64,000 bases of DNA from Arthrobacter sp. Edens01. GTDB lineage: Bacteria; Actinomycetota; Actinomycetes; Actinomycetales; Micrococcaceae. The position numbers were made by a program, and so were the translations under genes. The stretch is from contig NZ_LKIU01000005.1 in NCBI RefSeq assembly GCF_001307035.1, positions 451,664 to 515,663 of the forward strand, in the 5' to 3' direction. Below the pieces are notes generated by a model. It did no database searches and was not told the origin of the DNA. It worked only from the letters and a program-made list of their open reading frames with translations. Below are positions 26,388-35,163 of the stretch, in pieces. Position 1 is the stretch's first letter; each line of letters begins with the position of its first letter.

Positions 26388-29240
26388 ATGGCGACTCGTA
26401 CTTCCCCTGCCGCACGCGGCAGTTCCTCCAGCCGGACTCCAGCCCGCAGCAGCGGGAAGTCTGCGCAGCGCGGGAAGTCCTCCAGCCGCCCTTCCGCCGC
26501 CAAGGCCCAGCCCGAAGAGACACTCCCGCTTCCGCTGCGGGTGGTCCAGAGCGCCTGGATGGGCATTGCGCGCATTGTTGGTGCCGGCGTCCGCAAGCTG
26601 GGCACCGACGTCGTTCCGGACCGGGAAATCCGCCGCGACGGAACCGGCTTTTTCCTGATCCTCACCGCACTGCTCGTCGCCACCGTCGAATGGTGGGCCC
26701 TGCGCGGTCCGGTGGCGGACATCATCCACGCAGCCGCCGCCGGTACCTTTGGCTGGATGGCCGTGGTTCTTCCCTTTATGCTCCTGACGGCCTCCGTGCG
26801 CCTCTTCCGCTATCCGGAGCGGCACCGCGCCAACGGCCGGATCAGCATCGGACTGACCATCATGCTGTGCTCCGGTGCCGGCATCACCCACATCATTGGC
26901 GGGGCACCGGCCCTGTCCGACGGTTTCGACCGGCTGTGGGTATCCGGGGGAATCGTCGGATTCCTGGTAGCCGGCCCGCTCTCAACAGCCATTACCCAGT
27001 GGCCGGTCATCATCCTGCTTTCCCTGCTGGTCTTCATCTCGATCCTCATCGTCACGGCCACGCCCTTCCGGCACATTCCGCTGCGGCTGCGCGCCCTCTA
27101 CGAACACCTCATGGGCCAGGACCTGGCGCAGGACGATCCCGAGGCCCACGACCAGAGCTACCTCTATGAGTCCGACCGGGCCGCCAAACCCAAGAAGGAA
27201 CGCCGCTTCGGCCGGGGCCGAAAGGAAGCGGAACCGGAGCACAGCGACGGCTACGCCGGCGACGAAGCGTTCGAAGCAGCCCTGCTGCGGGACGAAGAGG
27301 AACGCAAGGAAGCGGAAGCCGCTGCCGAGCCGGCCGTTCCGCCGGGCGTGCGCCGGCCCACGAAGTCCGAGCTGGCCACCCAGAAGCTGCGCCGCCAGCA
27401 GGGACTCGAGGACACCGAGCCTCCCACTGAAGCCATTTCCCTGGTCCCGGAGGCGGCTGCCTCGCTCGTGGCAGCCCCGCCCGTTCCTCCGGTGCCGTCC
27501 CGTCCGGTGGCCCACGTGCCGCCGTCGACCCCCATTCCCCAGCGCACCGAGCAGCTGCAGCTCTCCGGGGACGTCACCTACACGCTGCCGCCCTCGGATT
27601 TCCTGCCCTCCGGCCCGCCCGCCAAGGAACGCTCGGAAGCCAACGACGCCGTCGTCGCGGCCCTGACCCGCACCCTCGAGCAGTTCAACGTGGACGCCAA
27701 GGTCACCGGCTTCTCCCGCGGACCGACGGTTACCCGCTACGAGATCGAACTCGGCGAAGGCACCAAGGTTGAGCGCGTGACGGCGCTGTCCAAGAACATT
27801 TCCTACGCTGTCGCCAGCTCTGACGTACGCATCCTCTCGCCCATCCCGGGCAAGTCCGCCATCGGCATCGAGATTCCCAACGCGGACAAGGAAGTTGTGG
27901 TCCTGGGCGATGTGCTGCGGTCAAACGCTGCCCGCAAGACCGAGCACCCGATGGTCATGGGCGTCGGCAAGGATGTTGAAGGCGGATTCGTCGTCGCCAA
28001 CCTGGCCAAGATGCCGCACCTCCTGGTTGCCGGCGCCACCGGTGCAGGCAAGTCATCCTTCGTGAACTCGATGATTACGTCGATCCTGATGCGCTCCACC
28101 CCGGACGAGGTCCGCATGGTGATGGTGGACCCCAAGCGCGTGGAACTGACCGCCTATGAAGGCGTGCCGCACCTGATTACCCCGATCATCACCAACCCGA
28201 AGAAGGCCGCCGAAGCCCTGCAGTGGGTGGTCCGGGAAATGGACACCCGCTACGACGACCTCGCGAACTTCGGGTACAAGCACATCGACGACTTCAACAA
28301 GGCTGTCCGCAACGGCAAGGTTGTGCCGCCGGCCGGCTCGAAGCGCGTGCTGAAGCCCTACCCCTACCTGCTGGTAATCGTGGACGAGCTCGCCGACCTG
28401 ATGATGGTCGCCCCGCGGGACGTCGAAGACTCGATCGTGCGCATCACCCAGCTGGCCCGTGCCGCCGGCATCCACCTGGTCCTCGCCACCCAGCGTCCCT
28501 CGGTGGACGTCGTCACCGGCCTGATCAAGGCCAACGTGCCGTCCCGGATGGCCTTCGCGACATCCTCCGTCACCGACTCGAGGGTGGTTCTGGACCAGCC
28601 CGGTGCAGAGAAGCTCCTGGGACAGGGTGACGCCCTGTTCCTGCCCATGGGGTCCAACAAGCCGATCCGTGTGCAGGGCGCATGGGTCACTGAATCCGAG
28701 ATCCACCGCGTAGTTGAACACGTGAAGTCCCAGCTGCAGGCAACCTACCGCGAGGACGTCACCGTTACTGCGCCGAAGAAGCAGATCGACGACGACATTG
28801 GAGACGACCTCGACGTGCTGCTGCAGGCCACCGAACTGGTCGTGACCACGCAGTTCGGGTCAACGTCCATGCTCCAGCGCAAGCTGCGCGTCGGCTTCGC
28901 CAAGGCCGGGCGCCTGATGGACCTGCTCGAATCACGCGGAGTCGTCGGCCCGTCCGAGGGCTCAAAGGCCCGCGACGTGCTGGTGAAGCCGGACGACCTC
29001 GCTGCCACCCTGGCTGCTATCCAGGGCGGCGAACCGCTGGGCGGTCCGGATGCCGCCGAGACCGCTGCCCTGGCGGAGAACGCCAACGTCAACCACGGTT
29101 TCGAGACCGACGGACCAGTGGACCTGGTGGCCCAGGACCTTGAATCGCGGCCGCAGGCCACGGAGTATTACGACGGCGCTGAGGAATCGGGCGAGGACGG
29201 CGAAGGTTCAGAGGACGCATGGAACCTCACCGGCCGGTGA
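26388..29240 (+). CDS. ftsK: DNA translocase FtsK/SpoIIIE
   Basis: ATP-driven DNA pump at the septum that clears chromosomes and activates dimer resolution. 950 residues. Basic Ser/Arg-rich start, four transmembrane helices (about 80-235), a charged and Pro-rich linker (about 250-420), then the RecA-like motor with Walker A GATGAGKS (K555) and Walker B LLVIVDEL (D666). The C-terminal gamma winged helix (near 805-870) reads KOPS-like sequences. ATG 26388 was chosen for TAGCGT (26375-26380) 7 nt upstream. The acidic C-terminal tail is an extension. Confidence 0.97.
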   Translation: MATRTSPAARGSSSSRTPARSSGKSAQRGKSSSRPSAAKAQPEETLPLPLRVVQSAWMGIARIVGAGVRKLGTDVVPDREIRRDGTGFFLILTALLVATVEWWALRGPVADIIHAAAAGTFGWMAVVLPFMLLTASVRLFRYPERHRANGRISIGLTIMLCSGAGITHIIGGAPALSDGFDRLWVSGGIVGFLVAGPLSTAITQWPVIILLSLLVFISILIVTATPFRHIPLRLRALYEHLMGQDLAQDDPEAHDQSYLYESDRAAKPKKERRFGRGRKEAEPEHSDGYAGDEAFEAALLRDEEERKEAEAAAEPAVPPGVRRPTKSELATQKLRRQQGLEDTEPPTEAISLVPEAAASLVAAPPVPPVPSRPVAHVPPSTPIPQRTEQLQLSGDVTYTLPPSDFLPSGPPAKERSEANDAVVAALTRTLEQFNVDAKVTGFSRGPTVTRYEIELGEGTKVERVTALSKNISYAVASSDVRILSPIPGKSAIGIEIPNADKEVVVLGDVLRSNAARKTEHPMVMGVGKDVEGGFVVANLAKMPHLLVAGATGAGKSSFVNSMITSILMRSTPDEVRMVMVDPKRVELTAYEGVPHLITPIITNPKKAAEALQWVVREMDTRYDDLANFGYKHIDDFNKAVRNGKVVPPAGSKRVLKPYPYLLVIVDELADLMMVAPRDVEDSIVRITQLARAAGIHLVLATQRPSVDVVTGLIKANVPSRMAFATSSVTDSRVVLDQPGAEKLLGQGDALFLPMGSNKPIRVQGAWVTESEIHRVVEHVKSQLQATYREDVTVTAPKKQIDDDIGDDLDVLLQATELVVTTQFGSTSMLQRKLRVGFAKAGRLMDLLESRGVVGPSEGSKARDVLVKPDDLAATLAAIQGGEPLGGPDAAETAALAENANVNHGFETDGPVDLVAQDLESRPQATEYYDGAEESGEDGEGSEDAWNLTGR

Positions 29241-29259
29241 ATCCGGTTAGGCTGGTTCC

Positions 29260-29859
29260 GTGAGCAATTCTGGAACCGAACGGGTACCCACCCTCAACAT
29301 CGCCAACGTCCTGACGGTCATCCGCATCGTCATGGTTCCCCTGTTTATCTGGTTCCTTGTGGCCGACGACGGCAGGGACGGCCTCTTCCGCTGGCTGGCG
29401 GTGGCAACCTTCGCCGTTGCCATCTACACGGACAAGCTGGACGGCGATCTTGCCCGAAGCCGCGGCCTCATCACGGACTTCGGAAAGATCGCCGATCCCA
29501 TCGCGGACAAGCTGCTGATCGGTTCGGCGCTGGTGATGCTCTCGGTCCTCGGCGAGCTGTGGTGGTGGGTCACCATCCTGATCCTCGTGCGGGAAATCGG
29601 CATCACCGTGATGCGGTTCGTAGTCATCCGCTACGGCGTCATGGCGGCCTCCCGGGGCGGCAAGCTCAAGACCGTGATCCAGACCTTTGCCATCTTCCTG
29701 TTCCTGCTGCCGCTCACCACGTGGCTGGGGGACTGGGCCTGGTGGATCAGCGCGGCCGTCATGGCAGCCGCCGTGATCGTCACCGTCGTGACCGGAATCG
29801 ACTACGTTGTGCAGGCGGCCAAGCTGCGTGCCGGCGCACGGGGGAAGACCGGGGCATGA
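29260..29859 (+). CDS. pgsA: CDP-diacylglycerol--glycerol-3-phosphate 3-phosphatidyltransferase
   Basis: Makes phosphatidylglycerophosphate, the precursor of phosphatidylglycerol and cardiolipin. 199 residues with about five helices and the CDP-alcohol phosphotransferase signature DGx2ARx8Gx3Dx3D, seen complete from the DGDLAR block to the final D of ADPIAD. GTG start with TAGGCT (29248-29253) 6 nt upstream. It overlaps cinA by 4 nt. The ftsK-pgsA-cinA-clgR order is typical for actinobacteria. Confidence 0.95.
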   Translation: MSNSGTERVPTLNIANVLTVIRIVMVPLFIWFLVADDGRDGLFRWLAVATFAVAIYTDKLDGDLARSRGLITDFGKIADPIADKLLIGSALVMLSVLGELWWWVTILILVREIGITVMRFVVIRYGVMAASRGGKLKTVIQTFAIFLFLLPLTTWLGDWAWWISAAVMAAAVIVTVVTGIDYVVQAAKLRAGARGKTGA

Positions 29860-30329
29860 CGGCCGCCGCCGCGCAGGTGATCGCAGCAGCGGTTGCCGCC
29901 GGAAGCCGGATCGCTGCAGCGGAGTCGCTGACAGCCGGGATGGTGGCAGCTGAGCTCGGTTCCGTTGCGGGCGCTTCGGCAGTCCTGCAGGGCGGTGTTG
30001 TCGCCTACCAGAACTCGGTCAAGGCGGCAGTGCTGTCCGTCGACCGGAACCTGCTTGCGGAAGCCGGATCGGTGGATGCCCGGGTTGCCGAGGAAATGGC
30101 GGCCGGCGTGCGCGCCCTTCTCGGCGCGGACATCGGAGTCTCCACCACCGGCGCCGCAGGACCGGAACCGCATGACGGCAAGCCCGTGGGAACGGTCTTC
30201 ATTGGCATCTCGGGCCCCTCAGGAACACGGTCCCGCGAGTACCTCTTTGCCGGGGACCGTTCTTCGATCCGCAGCCAGGCATGCTCTGCTGCGCTCGAAC
30301 AGTTGGCTCAGGAGCTGGGCGCCGCGTAG
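29856..30329 (+). CDS. cinA: Nicotinamide-nucleotide amidohydrolase (CinA C-terminal domain, PncC)
   Basis: 157 residues corresponding only to the C-terminal CinA domain, which deamidates NMN in pyridine nucleotide recycling. Conserved AAESLTAGM at the start, the VAYQNSVK segment, and STTGAAGPEPHDGKPVGTVF. The N-terminal COG1058 domain of full CinA is absent, as is common in actinobacteria. ATG inside the pgsA stop (ATGA) fixes the start. Confidence 0.93.
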   Translation: MTAAAAQVIAAAVAAGSRIAAAESLTAGMVAAELGSVAGASAVLQGGVVAYQNSVKAAVLSVDRNLLAEAGSVDARVAEEMAAGVRALLGADIGVSTTGAAGPEPHDGKPVGTVFIGISGPSGTRSREYLFAGDRSSIRSQACSAALEQLAQELGAA

Positions 30330-30445
30330 ACTCCGGCAGGTATCCGGCGCCGCAATGCCCCATCTGTACCCGGGAACAAATCCGGAAGCACGTCAGTTGT
30401 TAGTATCAGGAACCACCAAGGTTTCCGGTTTAGGATCGTAGACAT

Positions 30446-30465
30446 TCCGCGGTTTCTACCGCGGA
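30446..30465 (+). promoter_or_regulatory. 20-bp perfect inverted repeat in the clgR leader
   Basis: TCCGCGGT (30446-30453) and ACCGCGGA (30458-30465) pair around TTCT. It lies about 120 nt before clgR, downstream of a possible TAGGAT -10 (30431-30436). It may be an operator or an RNA hairpin in the untranslated leader. Confidence 0.4.
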
Positions 30466-30587
30466 CGGATCGATAAAGGGAGCAGGACATACACATGGTG
30501 AAGCAACCCGTGTCCGTGAACGGCGTCATTCGCTGGCGGGATGTAGGGTTGGCGGAAGATGCACACCGGGAGCCTAAGGAGCGCAAA

Positions 30588-30920
30588 ATGGTAGTTCTAC
30601 GCCACGAGATTGGTGATGTACTCCGCGACGTCCGTCAGCGCCAGGGCCGTACCCTGCGTGAGGTGTCGCACAGTGCCCGGGTCTCGCTCGGTTACCTGAG
30701 CGAAGTTGAACGGGGCCAGAAGGAAGCTTCTTCTGAACTCCTGTCTTCAATCTGCAGTGCTCTCGATGTACCTCTGTCCCTGATGCTTCGTGAGGTCAGT
30801 GACCGTGTGGCCAGCGCCGAAGGCGTTTCCATTCCCGATACGGTTCCAACGGAATTCTCGCGCGAATTTGCCCGTGATTTCCCGGAGGACCTGGCTCGGG
30901 ACCTGGCCCGCACACCGTAA
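30588..30920 (+). CDS. clgR: Clp protease/stress regulator ClgR, XRE family
   Basis: Small helix-turn-helix activator that in actinobacteria switches on clp protease genes and, in some species, recA. 110 residues. The Cro/C1 HTH (about 7-62) reads [21 protein letters not shown], with the [12 protein letters not shown] block typical of ClgR. The short C-terminal part ends in a degenerate acidic/basic tail, fitting known regulated degradation of ClgR. ATG 30588 was chosen for AAGGAG at 30576-30581; the frame is open 93 nt further. The position after cinA is conserved. Confidence 0.9.
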   Translation: MVVLRHEIGDVLRDVRQRQGRTLREVSHSARVSLGYLSEVERGQKEASSELLSSICSALDVPLSLMLREVSDRVASAEGVSIPDTVPTEFSREFARDFPEDLARDLARTP

Positions 30921-30961
30921 CAACCTCGGGCAGCTTCTGCTGCCCGTCCCAAGACATACCG

Positions 30962-30990
30962 AAAGACCCTGCCTCCCGGCGGGGTCTTTT
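30962..30990. terminator. Terminator between clgR and marR
   Basis: AAAGACCC (30962-30969) pairs with GGGTCTTT (30982-30989), with an inner GCC/GGC stem and TCCC loop, ending in a T-run on plus and preceded by A on the other side. It suits both convergent genes. Confidence 0.85.
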
Positions 30991-31014
30991 CGTTTGTCCT
31001 GCGGGAATCGATTG

Positions 31015-31497
31015 TCAGGAAGAGGGCACGGTGCCGGGCACCTCGGAGGCGTTGAGCTTGTGAAGCAGCACGCCAAGCGTCTGCAGTTCCTCCTCATCCC
31101 AGGAAGAAAGGAGGGCGCGGAAGTGCTTCTCGCGGGCGCGCTGGGCCTTCATCAGCTGCTCACTGCCGGAGTCAGTCAAACTGATCGTCTGTGCCCTGCC
31201 GTCCTCAGGGTCCGCCTGCTTGCGGACCAGCCCCAGGGACTCGAGCATCACGATCTGCCGGCTCACGGATGGTTTGCCGACGCCTATCGCTGCGGCAACA
31301 TCAGTCAGCCGCAGCGGGCCCCGCCTCTGCAGCAGCACCAGCAGGCCGTAGGCTGCCGGCTCAAGATCCGGATGTACTGCCTTGGCGACCCGGTGCGAGA
31401 CAGCACGGGCGCGGCGCCACAGGACACTGAGCTCCTGTTCAAGGGTCTCGACTGCCCTGCTCGGAGCGGACTGTATTGCCGGCGGCTTTTCGGTCAT
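31015..31497 (-). CDS. MarR family transcriptional regulator
   Basis: 160-residue winged-helix regulator. The HTH region (about 50-105) reads LRLTDVAAAIGVGKPSVSRQ, and the wing has ADPEDGRAQTISLT, the usual MarR DPEDGR motif. The dimerisation helices flank it. ATG 31497 was preferred over a start 30 nt upstream because TAGAAT (31510-31505 on the minus strand) lies 7 nt before it. Target and ligand unknown. It is divergent from the DUF3046-recA unit. Confidence 0.88.
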   Translation of the reverse strand: MTEKPPAIQSAPSRAVETLEQELSVLWRRARAVSHRVAKAVHPDLEPAAYGLLVLLQRRGPLRLTDVAAAIGVGKPSVSRQIVMLESLGLVRKQADPEDGRAQTISLTDSGSEQLMKAQRAREKHFRALLSSWDEEELQTLGVLLHKLNASEVPGTVPSS

Positions 31498-31599
31498 GCA
31501 CCCTATTCTAGTTGGCGCCCGTCCCATAGCAGCCGAGCACTCCGCTGCCTGCCGGGAAGCCCGGGCCCGGGCGGCCGCACGGCGTGAGAGGATTAATTG

Positions 31600-31824
31600 A
31601 TGCGTATCAGCGATTTCTGGCGGCTTATGGACGACGAATTCGGCCCAGCCTATTCACGAGTGCTGGCCGGGGACCTCGTTCTGACCGGTCTCGGCGGCAT
31701 GACGGCGCAGCAGGCCCTGGAGAGGGGAACCGAGCCAAAACGCGTTTGGCTGGCGGTGTGCGACATGCAGGAAGTGCCGCAGGACCGCCGTCTTGGACGG
31801 GACATCAAGCCCAAGCAGGTCTAG
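31600..31824 (+). CDS. DUF3046 family protein
   Basis: 74 residues with the family N-terminus MRISDFWRLMDDEFG and a basic C-terminal RDIKPKQV. It is a small actinobacterial protein of unknown function, characteristically encoded directly before recA. A GAGGA site precedes the ATG. An in-frame TTG one codon upstream is less likely. The SOS box for recA begins 19 nt after its stop. Confidence 0.88.
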   Translation: MRISDFWRLMDDEFGPAYSRVLAGDLVLTGLGGMTAQQALERGTEPKRVWLAVCDMQEVPQDRRLGRDIKPKQV

Positions 31825-31842
31825 ACACGCGGGAGGATCTAT

Positions 31843-31858
31843 TCGAATATCTGTTCGG
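31843..31858 (+). promoter_or_regulatory. LexA SOS box upstream of recA
   Basis: CGAATATCTGTTCG (31844-31857) matches the actinobacterial/mycobacterial SOS palindrome CGAACATATGTTCG at 12 of 14 positions. It overlaps a possible -35 region with TATGCT (31866-31871) as a -10. The recA leader would be about 160 nt. Confidence 0.8.
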
Positions 31859-32035
31859 ATCCCGATATGCTCCTACACAGGGGCACGCCACTGGTCCGCC
31901 CCGCTCCGGCTGTCCACACCGGCACCTGCCAGCCACGGCAATGTCAGTGCCGTCGCATACGGTTTTCAGTGAGCAACCGACAGCAGGCCCACGGGCCGGG
32001 AACATCAGCAACAGCCACAACAACAGAGGTGAAGA

Positions 32036-33085
32036 ATGGCCGCTCCAGACCGCGCCAAAGCACTCGAAGCAGCACTGGCCCAGATCGACAAGCAGTTCGG
32101 CAAGGGTTCGATCATGCGGCTGGGCGACGAGACCCGCGCCCCAATCGAAACAATCTCCACCAGCTCCATTGCGCTTGATATCGCGCTGGGCATTGGCGGA
32201 CTGCCCCGCGGCCGTGTCGTAGAGATCTACGGTCCCGAGTCCTCGGGTAAGACCACCGTGGCGCTTCACGCCGTAGCCAACGCGCAGAAGAACGGCGGCA
32301 TCGCCGCGTTCATCGACGCCGAGCACGCGCTGGACCCCGAGTACGCCAAGAAGCTGGGCGTGGACACAGACGCCCTGCTGGTTTCCCAGCCGGACACCGG
32401 TGAGCAGGCCCTGGAAATCATGGACATGCTGGTCGGTTCCGGCTCTCTGGACATCGTCGTTATCGACTCCGTTGCCGCACTGGTGCCCCGTGCCGAAATC
32501 GAAGGCGAAATGGGCGACAGCCACGTCGGCCTGCAGGCACGCCTCATGAGCCAGGCGCTGCGAAAGATCACCGGCCGCCTGAGCCAGACAAAAACCACCG
32601 CGATCTTCATCAACCAGCTCCGCGAGAAGATCGGTGTGTTCTTCGGCAGCCCTGAAACCACCACCGGTGGCAAGGCGCTCAAGTTCTACGCCTCCGTACG
32701 CATCGACGTACGCCGGATCGAGACGCTCAAGGAAGGTACCAACCCGGTTGGTAACCGCACCCGCGCCAAGATCGTCAAGAACAAGATGGCCCCGCCCTTC
32801 AAGCAGGCTGAGTTCGACATCATTTACGGCCAGGGTATTTCCCGTGAAGGCGGCCTGATCGACATGGGCGTGGAGCACGGAATCGTCAAGAAGTCGGGTG
32901 CCTGGTTCACCTACGACGGGGATCAGCTTGGCCAGGGCAAGGAAAATTCCCGGCGGTTCCTGCGGGATAACCCGGAGCTGGCAGATGAGATCGAACGGCG
33001 CCTGCGCGTGAAACTCGGTGTTGATGCACAGCCCGAAGAGCAGGTTGCCGACGACAAGGCCAAAGCAGCAGCACCCGGAGCCTAG
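32036..33085 (+). CDS. recA: Recombinase RecA
   Basis: Forms the strand-exchange filament and triggers LexA self-cleavage. 349 residues. Walker A GPESSGKT near 66-73, the [11 protein letters not shown] block, Walker [10 protein letters not shown] and loop L2 around [15 protein letters not shown], all intact. No intein. ATG with GAGGTGAAG upstream. An SOS box lies in its promoter. recX follows 8 nt after the stop. Confidence 0.99.
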   Translation: MAAPDRAKALEAALAQIDKQFGKGSIMRLGDETRAPIETISTSSIALDIALGIGGLPRGRVVEIYGPESSGKTTVALHAVANAQKNGGIAAFIDAEHALDPEYAKKLGVDTDALLVSQPDTGEQALEIMDMLVGSGSLDIVVIDSVAALVPRAEIEGEMGDSHVGLQARLMSQALRKITGRLSQTKTTAIFINQLREKIGVFFGSPETTTGGKALKFYASVRIDVRRIETLKEGTNPVGNRTRAKIVKNKMAPPFKQAEFDIIYGQGISREGGLIDMGVEHGIVKKSGAWFTYDGDQLGQGKENSRRFLRDNPELADEIERRLRVKLGVDAQPEEQVADDKAKAAAPGA

Positions 33086-33093
33086 TCCCCGCA

Positions 33094-33669
33094 ATGCAGC
33101 AGCACCGCCGACGCAAGCCGGGAGTGGACAGCCAGAAAGGGCCCACTCCCGGTTCACCGGCCGATTCAACTCCTGAGGCAGATCCCTACTCAGTTGCCAG
33201 GGCGATCGTTCTCCGCCAGCTGACCAGTTCCGCCAAGAGCCGGAAGCAGCTTGCCGACAAACTGGCCGAGAGGGATGTCCCGGAAGAAGTCGCCGAAGCT
33301 GTGCTGGACCGGTTCGAAGAGGTCCAGCTCATAGACGACTCAGAGTTTGCCCGCATGTGGGTTCGAAGCAGGTCCCAGACCCGTTCCCTGGCACGCTCCG
33401 CCATTCGGCGCGAGCTGTCGGAGAAGGGGATCGACCCGGAACTGGCTGAGGATGCACTTGAACAGATCAGCTCAGACGATGAGGCTGAGGCCGCCAGGGC
33501 CCTGGTCGAACGTAAGCTCAGCCGGGCCGCCGTGCCGCAGGATCCCAAGGAGAGGGATAAGCAGGTGCGCCGGCTGGTTTCAATGCTTGCCCGCAAGGGT
33601 TATTCGCCGGGTTTGGGATTCTCTGTGGTGAACGACATTCTCGCCGCGCAGGAAAGCGGCGAGTTGTAG
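33094..33669 (+). CDS. recX: Recombination regulator RecX
   Basis: Binds RecA filaments and limits their activity. 191 residues; three repeated three-helix modules are visible. The first has SSAKSRKQLADKL, the second LIDDSEFARMWVRSR, and the last RRLVSMLARKGYSPGLGFSVV. The N-terminal 30 residues are polar and poorly conserved. Eight bases after recA, so co-expressed from the SOS-controlled promoter. Confidence 0.94.
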   Translation: MQQHRRRKPGVDSQKGPTPGSPADSTPEADPYSVARAIVLRQLTSSAKSRKQLADKLAERDVPEEVAEAVLDRFEEVQLIDDSEFARMWVRSRSQTRSLARSAIRRELSEKGIDPELAEDALEQISSDDEAEAARALVERKLSRAAVPQDPKERDKQVRRLVSMLARKGYSPGLGFSVVNDILAAQESGEL

Positions 33670-33741
33670 GCCAGAGCAGGCTTGGCCCGCGCACATACGT
33701 CCGGCACACGCGCGCAAAGCGTGCCGTATGCTGTCATCACT

Positions 33742-35082
33742 ATGTTTACCGTGAGGTTATTGGGGCCAGAGTTGCGCCGTCCTGCCCTGACCGCAGCTGC
33801 GCCTGCCCTGACCGCGGCAGCGGTGTCGTGTCTGATGGCAGCGGCCCTGCTTGTCGGTGCCACTCCGGCGGCGGCGGGGGAGTACCCGACGTGGGACGAG
33901 GTCGCCGCAGCGAGGGCAGACACCGCCGCTACCGAAGAACAGGTTCGCGAGCTTGAGGGGCATCTGGACCGGCTCCACGCCGAAGCCGGAAGCCTGGGCA
34001 ACGCCGCAGTCACTGCGTCGAGCCATTATGAGAGCCTTCGGTCAGAGCTGGTAGCCAGCGACGCGAGGCTGGCCGATCTCGCTGCCCGGCGCAGCGCCGC
34101 TTCGGCGCGTGCATCCGAACTGCGCAGCCAGGTCGGTGCCCTGGCTGCCCAGACCTACAAAACCGGCGGAATGGACAGCACCGTCCTGTTTATTCTTGAC
34201 GCCGACGAAGGTGCCGCGCACTTCGACCGGCTCAGCACGCTGTCCCTCGTCACCGAAAGGACTTCGCGTCTTTTCGAAGAAGCCGCAGCGGCAGAGCAGA
34301 CGGCCGAGTCCCTGGAAGAGACTGAACAGTCAGCCCGCGAGGCAAGGGAGAAGCTGGCCGAATCCGCCGAGGCACAGTACCGGGACGCGGAAGCTGCGAC
34401 GGCAGCGGCCGAGAAAGCCGTTCGCGAGCAGGAGGAACGCACCGCCGTTCTGGCTGCCCAGCTGGCCGAGCTGCGCAATACCACTGCCGAAGCAGAGATG
34501 AGCAGGCTGCAGGCGGCCCGGCTTGAAGAGTCTGTCCGCCAGCAGGCGGAGCAGGCAGGCAAGGAAGCCGGGAAAACTCCGCCGCGGGAAGCCGGGACAG
34601 TGATTAATCCCACACGTCCCACAAGCCCCGCAGTGCCGGAGAAGCCCGTTGCTCCGGCTCCCGCGCCTGCGCCGGCGCCATCGAACCCGCCTGTAGCGGC
34701 GCCCCAGCCCCCGGCTCCGGCGCCGGTTCCAGCACCCCAGCCTCCGCCGCCCCCACCTCCCGCTGCCCCGGTCAATGACCCGGCAGGCGCGCAGGCATAC
34801 GCGTCGTCACTCATGCCGGGCTACGGGTGGAGCAGCGGCGAGTTCCGATGCCTGGTTGATCTGTGGAACCGCGAATCAAACTGGCTGACCAGCGCCATGA
34901 ATCCGTACAGCGGAGCCTATGGAATTCCGCAGTCCCTTCCCGGCGACAAAATGGCCGCCTCGGGCAGTGACTGGCGCACCAACTACCGTACCCAGATCCA
35001 CTGGGGACTCAGCTACATCAGCTGGCGTTATTCCACCCCGTGCGGGGCATGGGCACACTCCGAGCGCGTGGGCTGGTATTAA
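33742..35082 (+). CDS. Secreted coiled-coil protein with C-terminal transglycosylase-like domain
   Basis: 446 residues. A signal peptide (about 1-42, ending ATPAAAG) is followed by a long coiled coil (about 50-295), an Ala/Pro-rich linker (about 300-350) and a C-terminal domain of about 100 residues containing WNRESNWLTSAMNPYSGAYG and WGLSYISWRY. The Glu in NRES is the candidate catalytic acid of lytic transglycosylase-type folds. The coiled coil plus hydrolase layout resembles septal cell-wall hydrolases. TATGCT 9 nt upstream of ATG 33742 suggests a leaderless mRNA. Paralogous to the next gene in its C-terminal domain. Confidence 0.8.
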   Translation: MFTVRLLGPELRRPALTAAAPALTAAAVSCLMAAALLVGATPAAAGEYPTWDEVAAARADTAATEEQVRELEGHLDRLHAEAGSLGNAAVTASSHYESLRSELVASDARLADLAARRSAASARASELRSQVGALAAQTYKTGGMDSTVLFILDADEGAAHFDRLSTLSLVTERTSRLFEEAAAAEQTAESLEETEQSAREAREKLAESAEAQYRDAEAATAAAEKAVREQEERTAVLAAQLAELRNTTAEAEMSRLQAARLEESVRQQAEQAGKEAGKTPPREAGTVINPTRPTSPAVPEKPVAPAPAPAPAPSNPPVAAPQPPAPAPVPAPQPPPPPPPAAPVNDPAGAQAYASSLMPGYGWSSGEFRCLVDLWNRESNWLTSAMNPYSGAYGIPQSLPGDKMAASGSDWRTNYRTQIHWGLSYISWRYSTPCGAWAHSERVGWY

Positions 35083-35091
35083 AGCGGGTTC

Positions 35092-35119
35092 GTTACCATT
35101 CCGCAACACGGCCGTTACC
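35092..35119 (+). promoter_or_regulatory. CGTTACC direct repeats, 22 bp apart
   Basis: CGTTACC occurs at 35091-35097 and 35113-35119, the same face of the helix. It lies just upstream of a possible -10 TACAGT (35149-35154) of the next wall-hydrolase-like gene. GTTAC/GTAAC direct repeats recall sites of response regulators such as MtrA; this link is an inference. Confidence 0.35.
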
Positions 35120-35163
35120 GTTTCGCGATCTGTCCCAGAAACTGTGTGTACAGTCCCGGTCTT

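Noticed and set aside
24642-26891. 749-codon minus-strand open frame opposite rnj
   Set aside because: The plus strand encodes conserved RNase J and the start of FtsK. The antisense translation has no family motif.
31825-32035. Frame running through the recA leader
   Set aside because: It contains the SOS box and probable promoter and has no conserved product. recA starts clearly at 32036.
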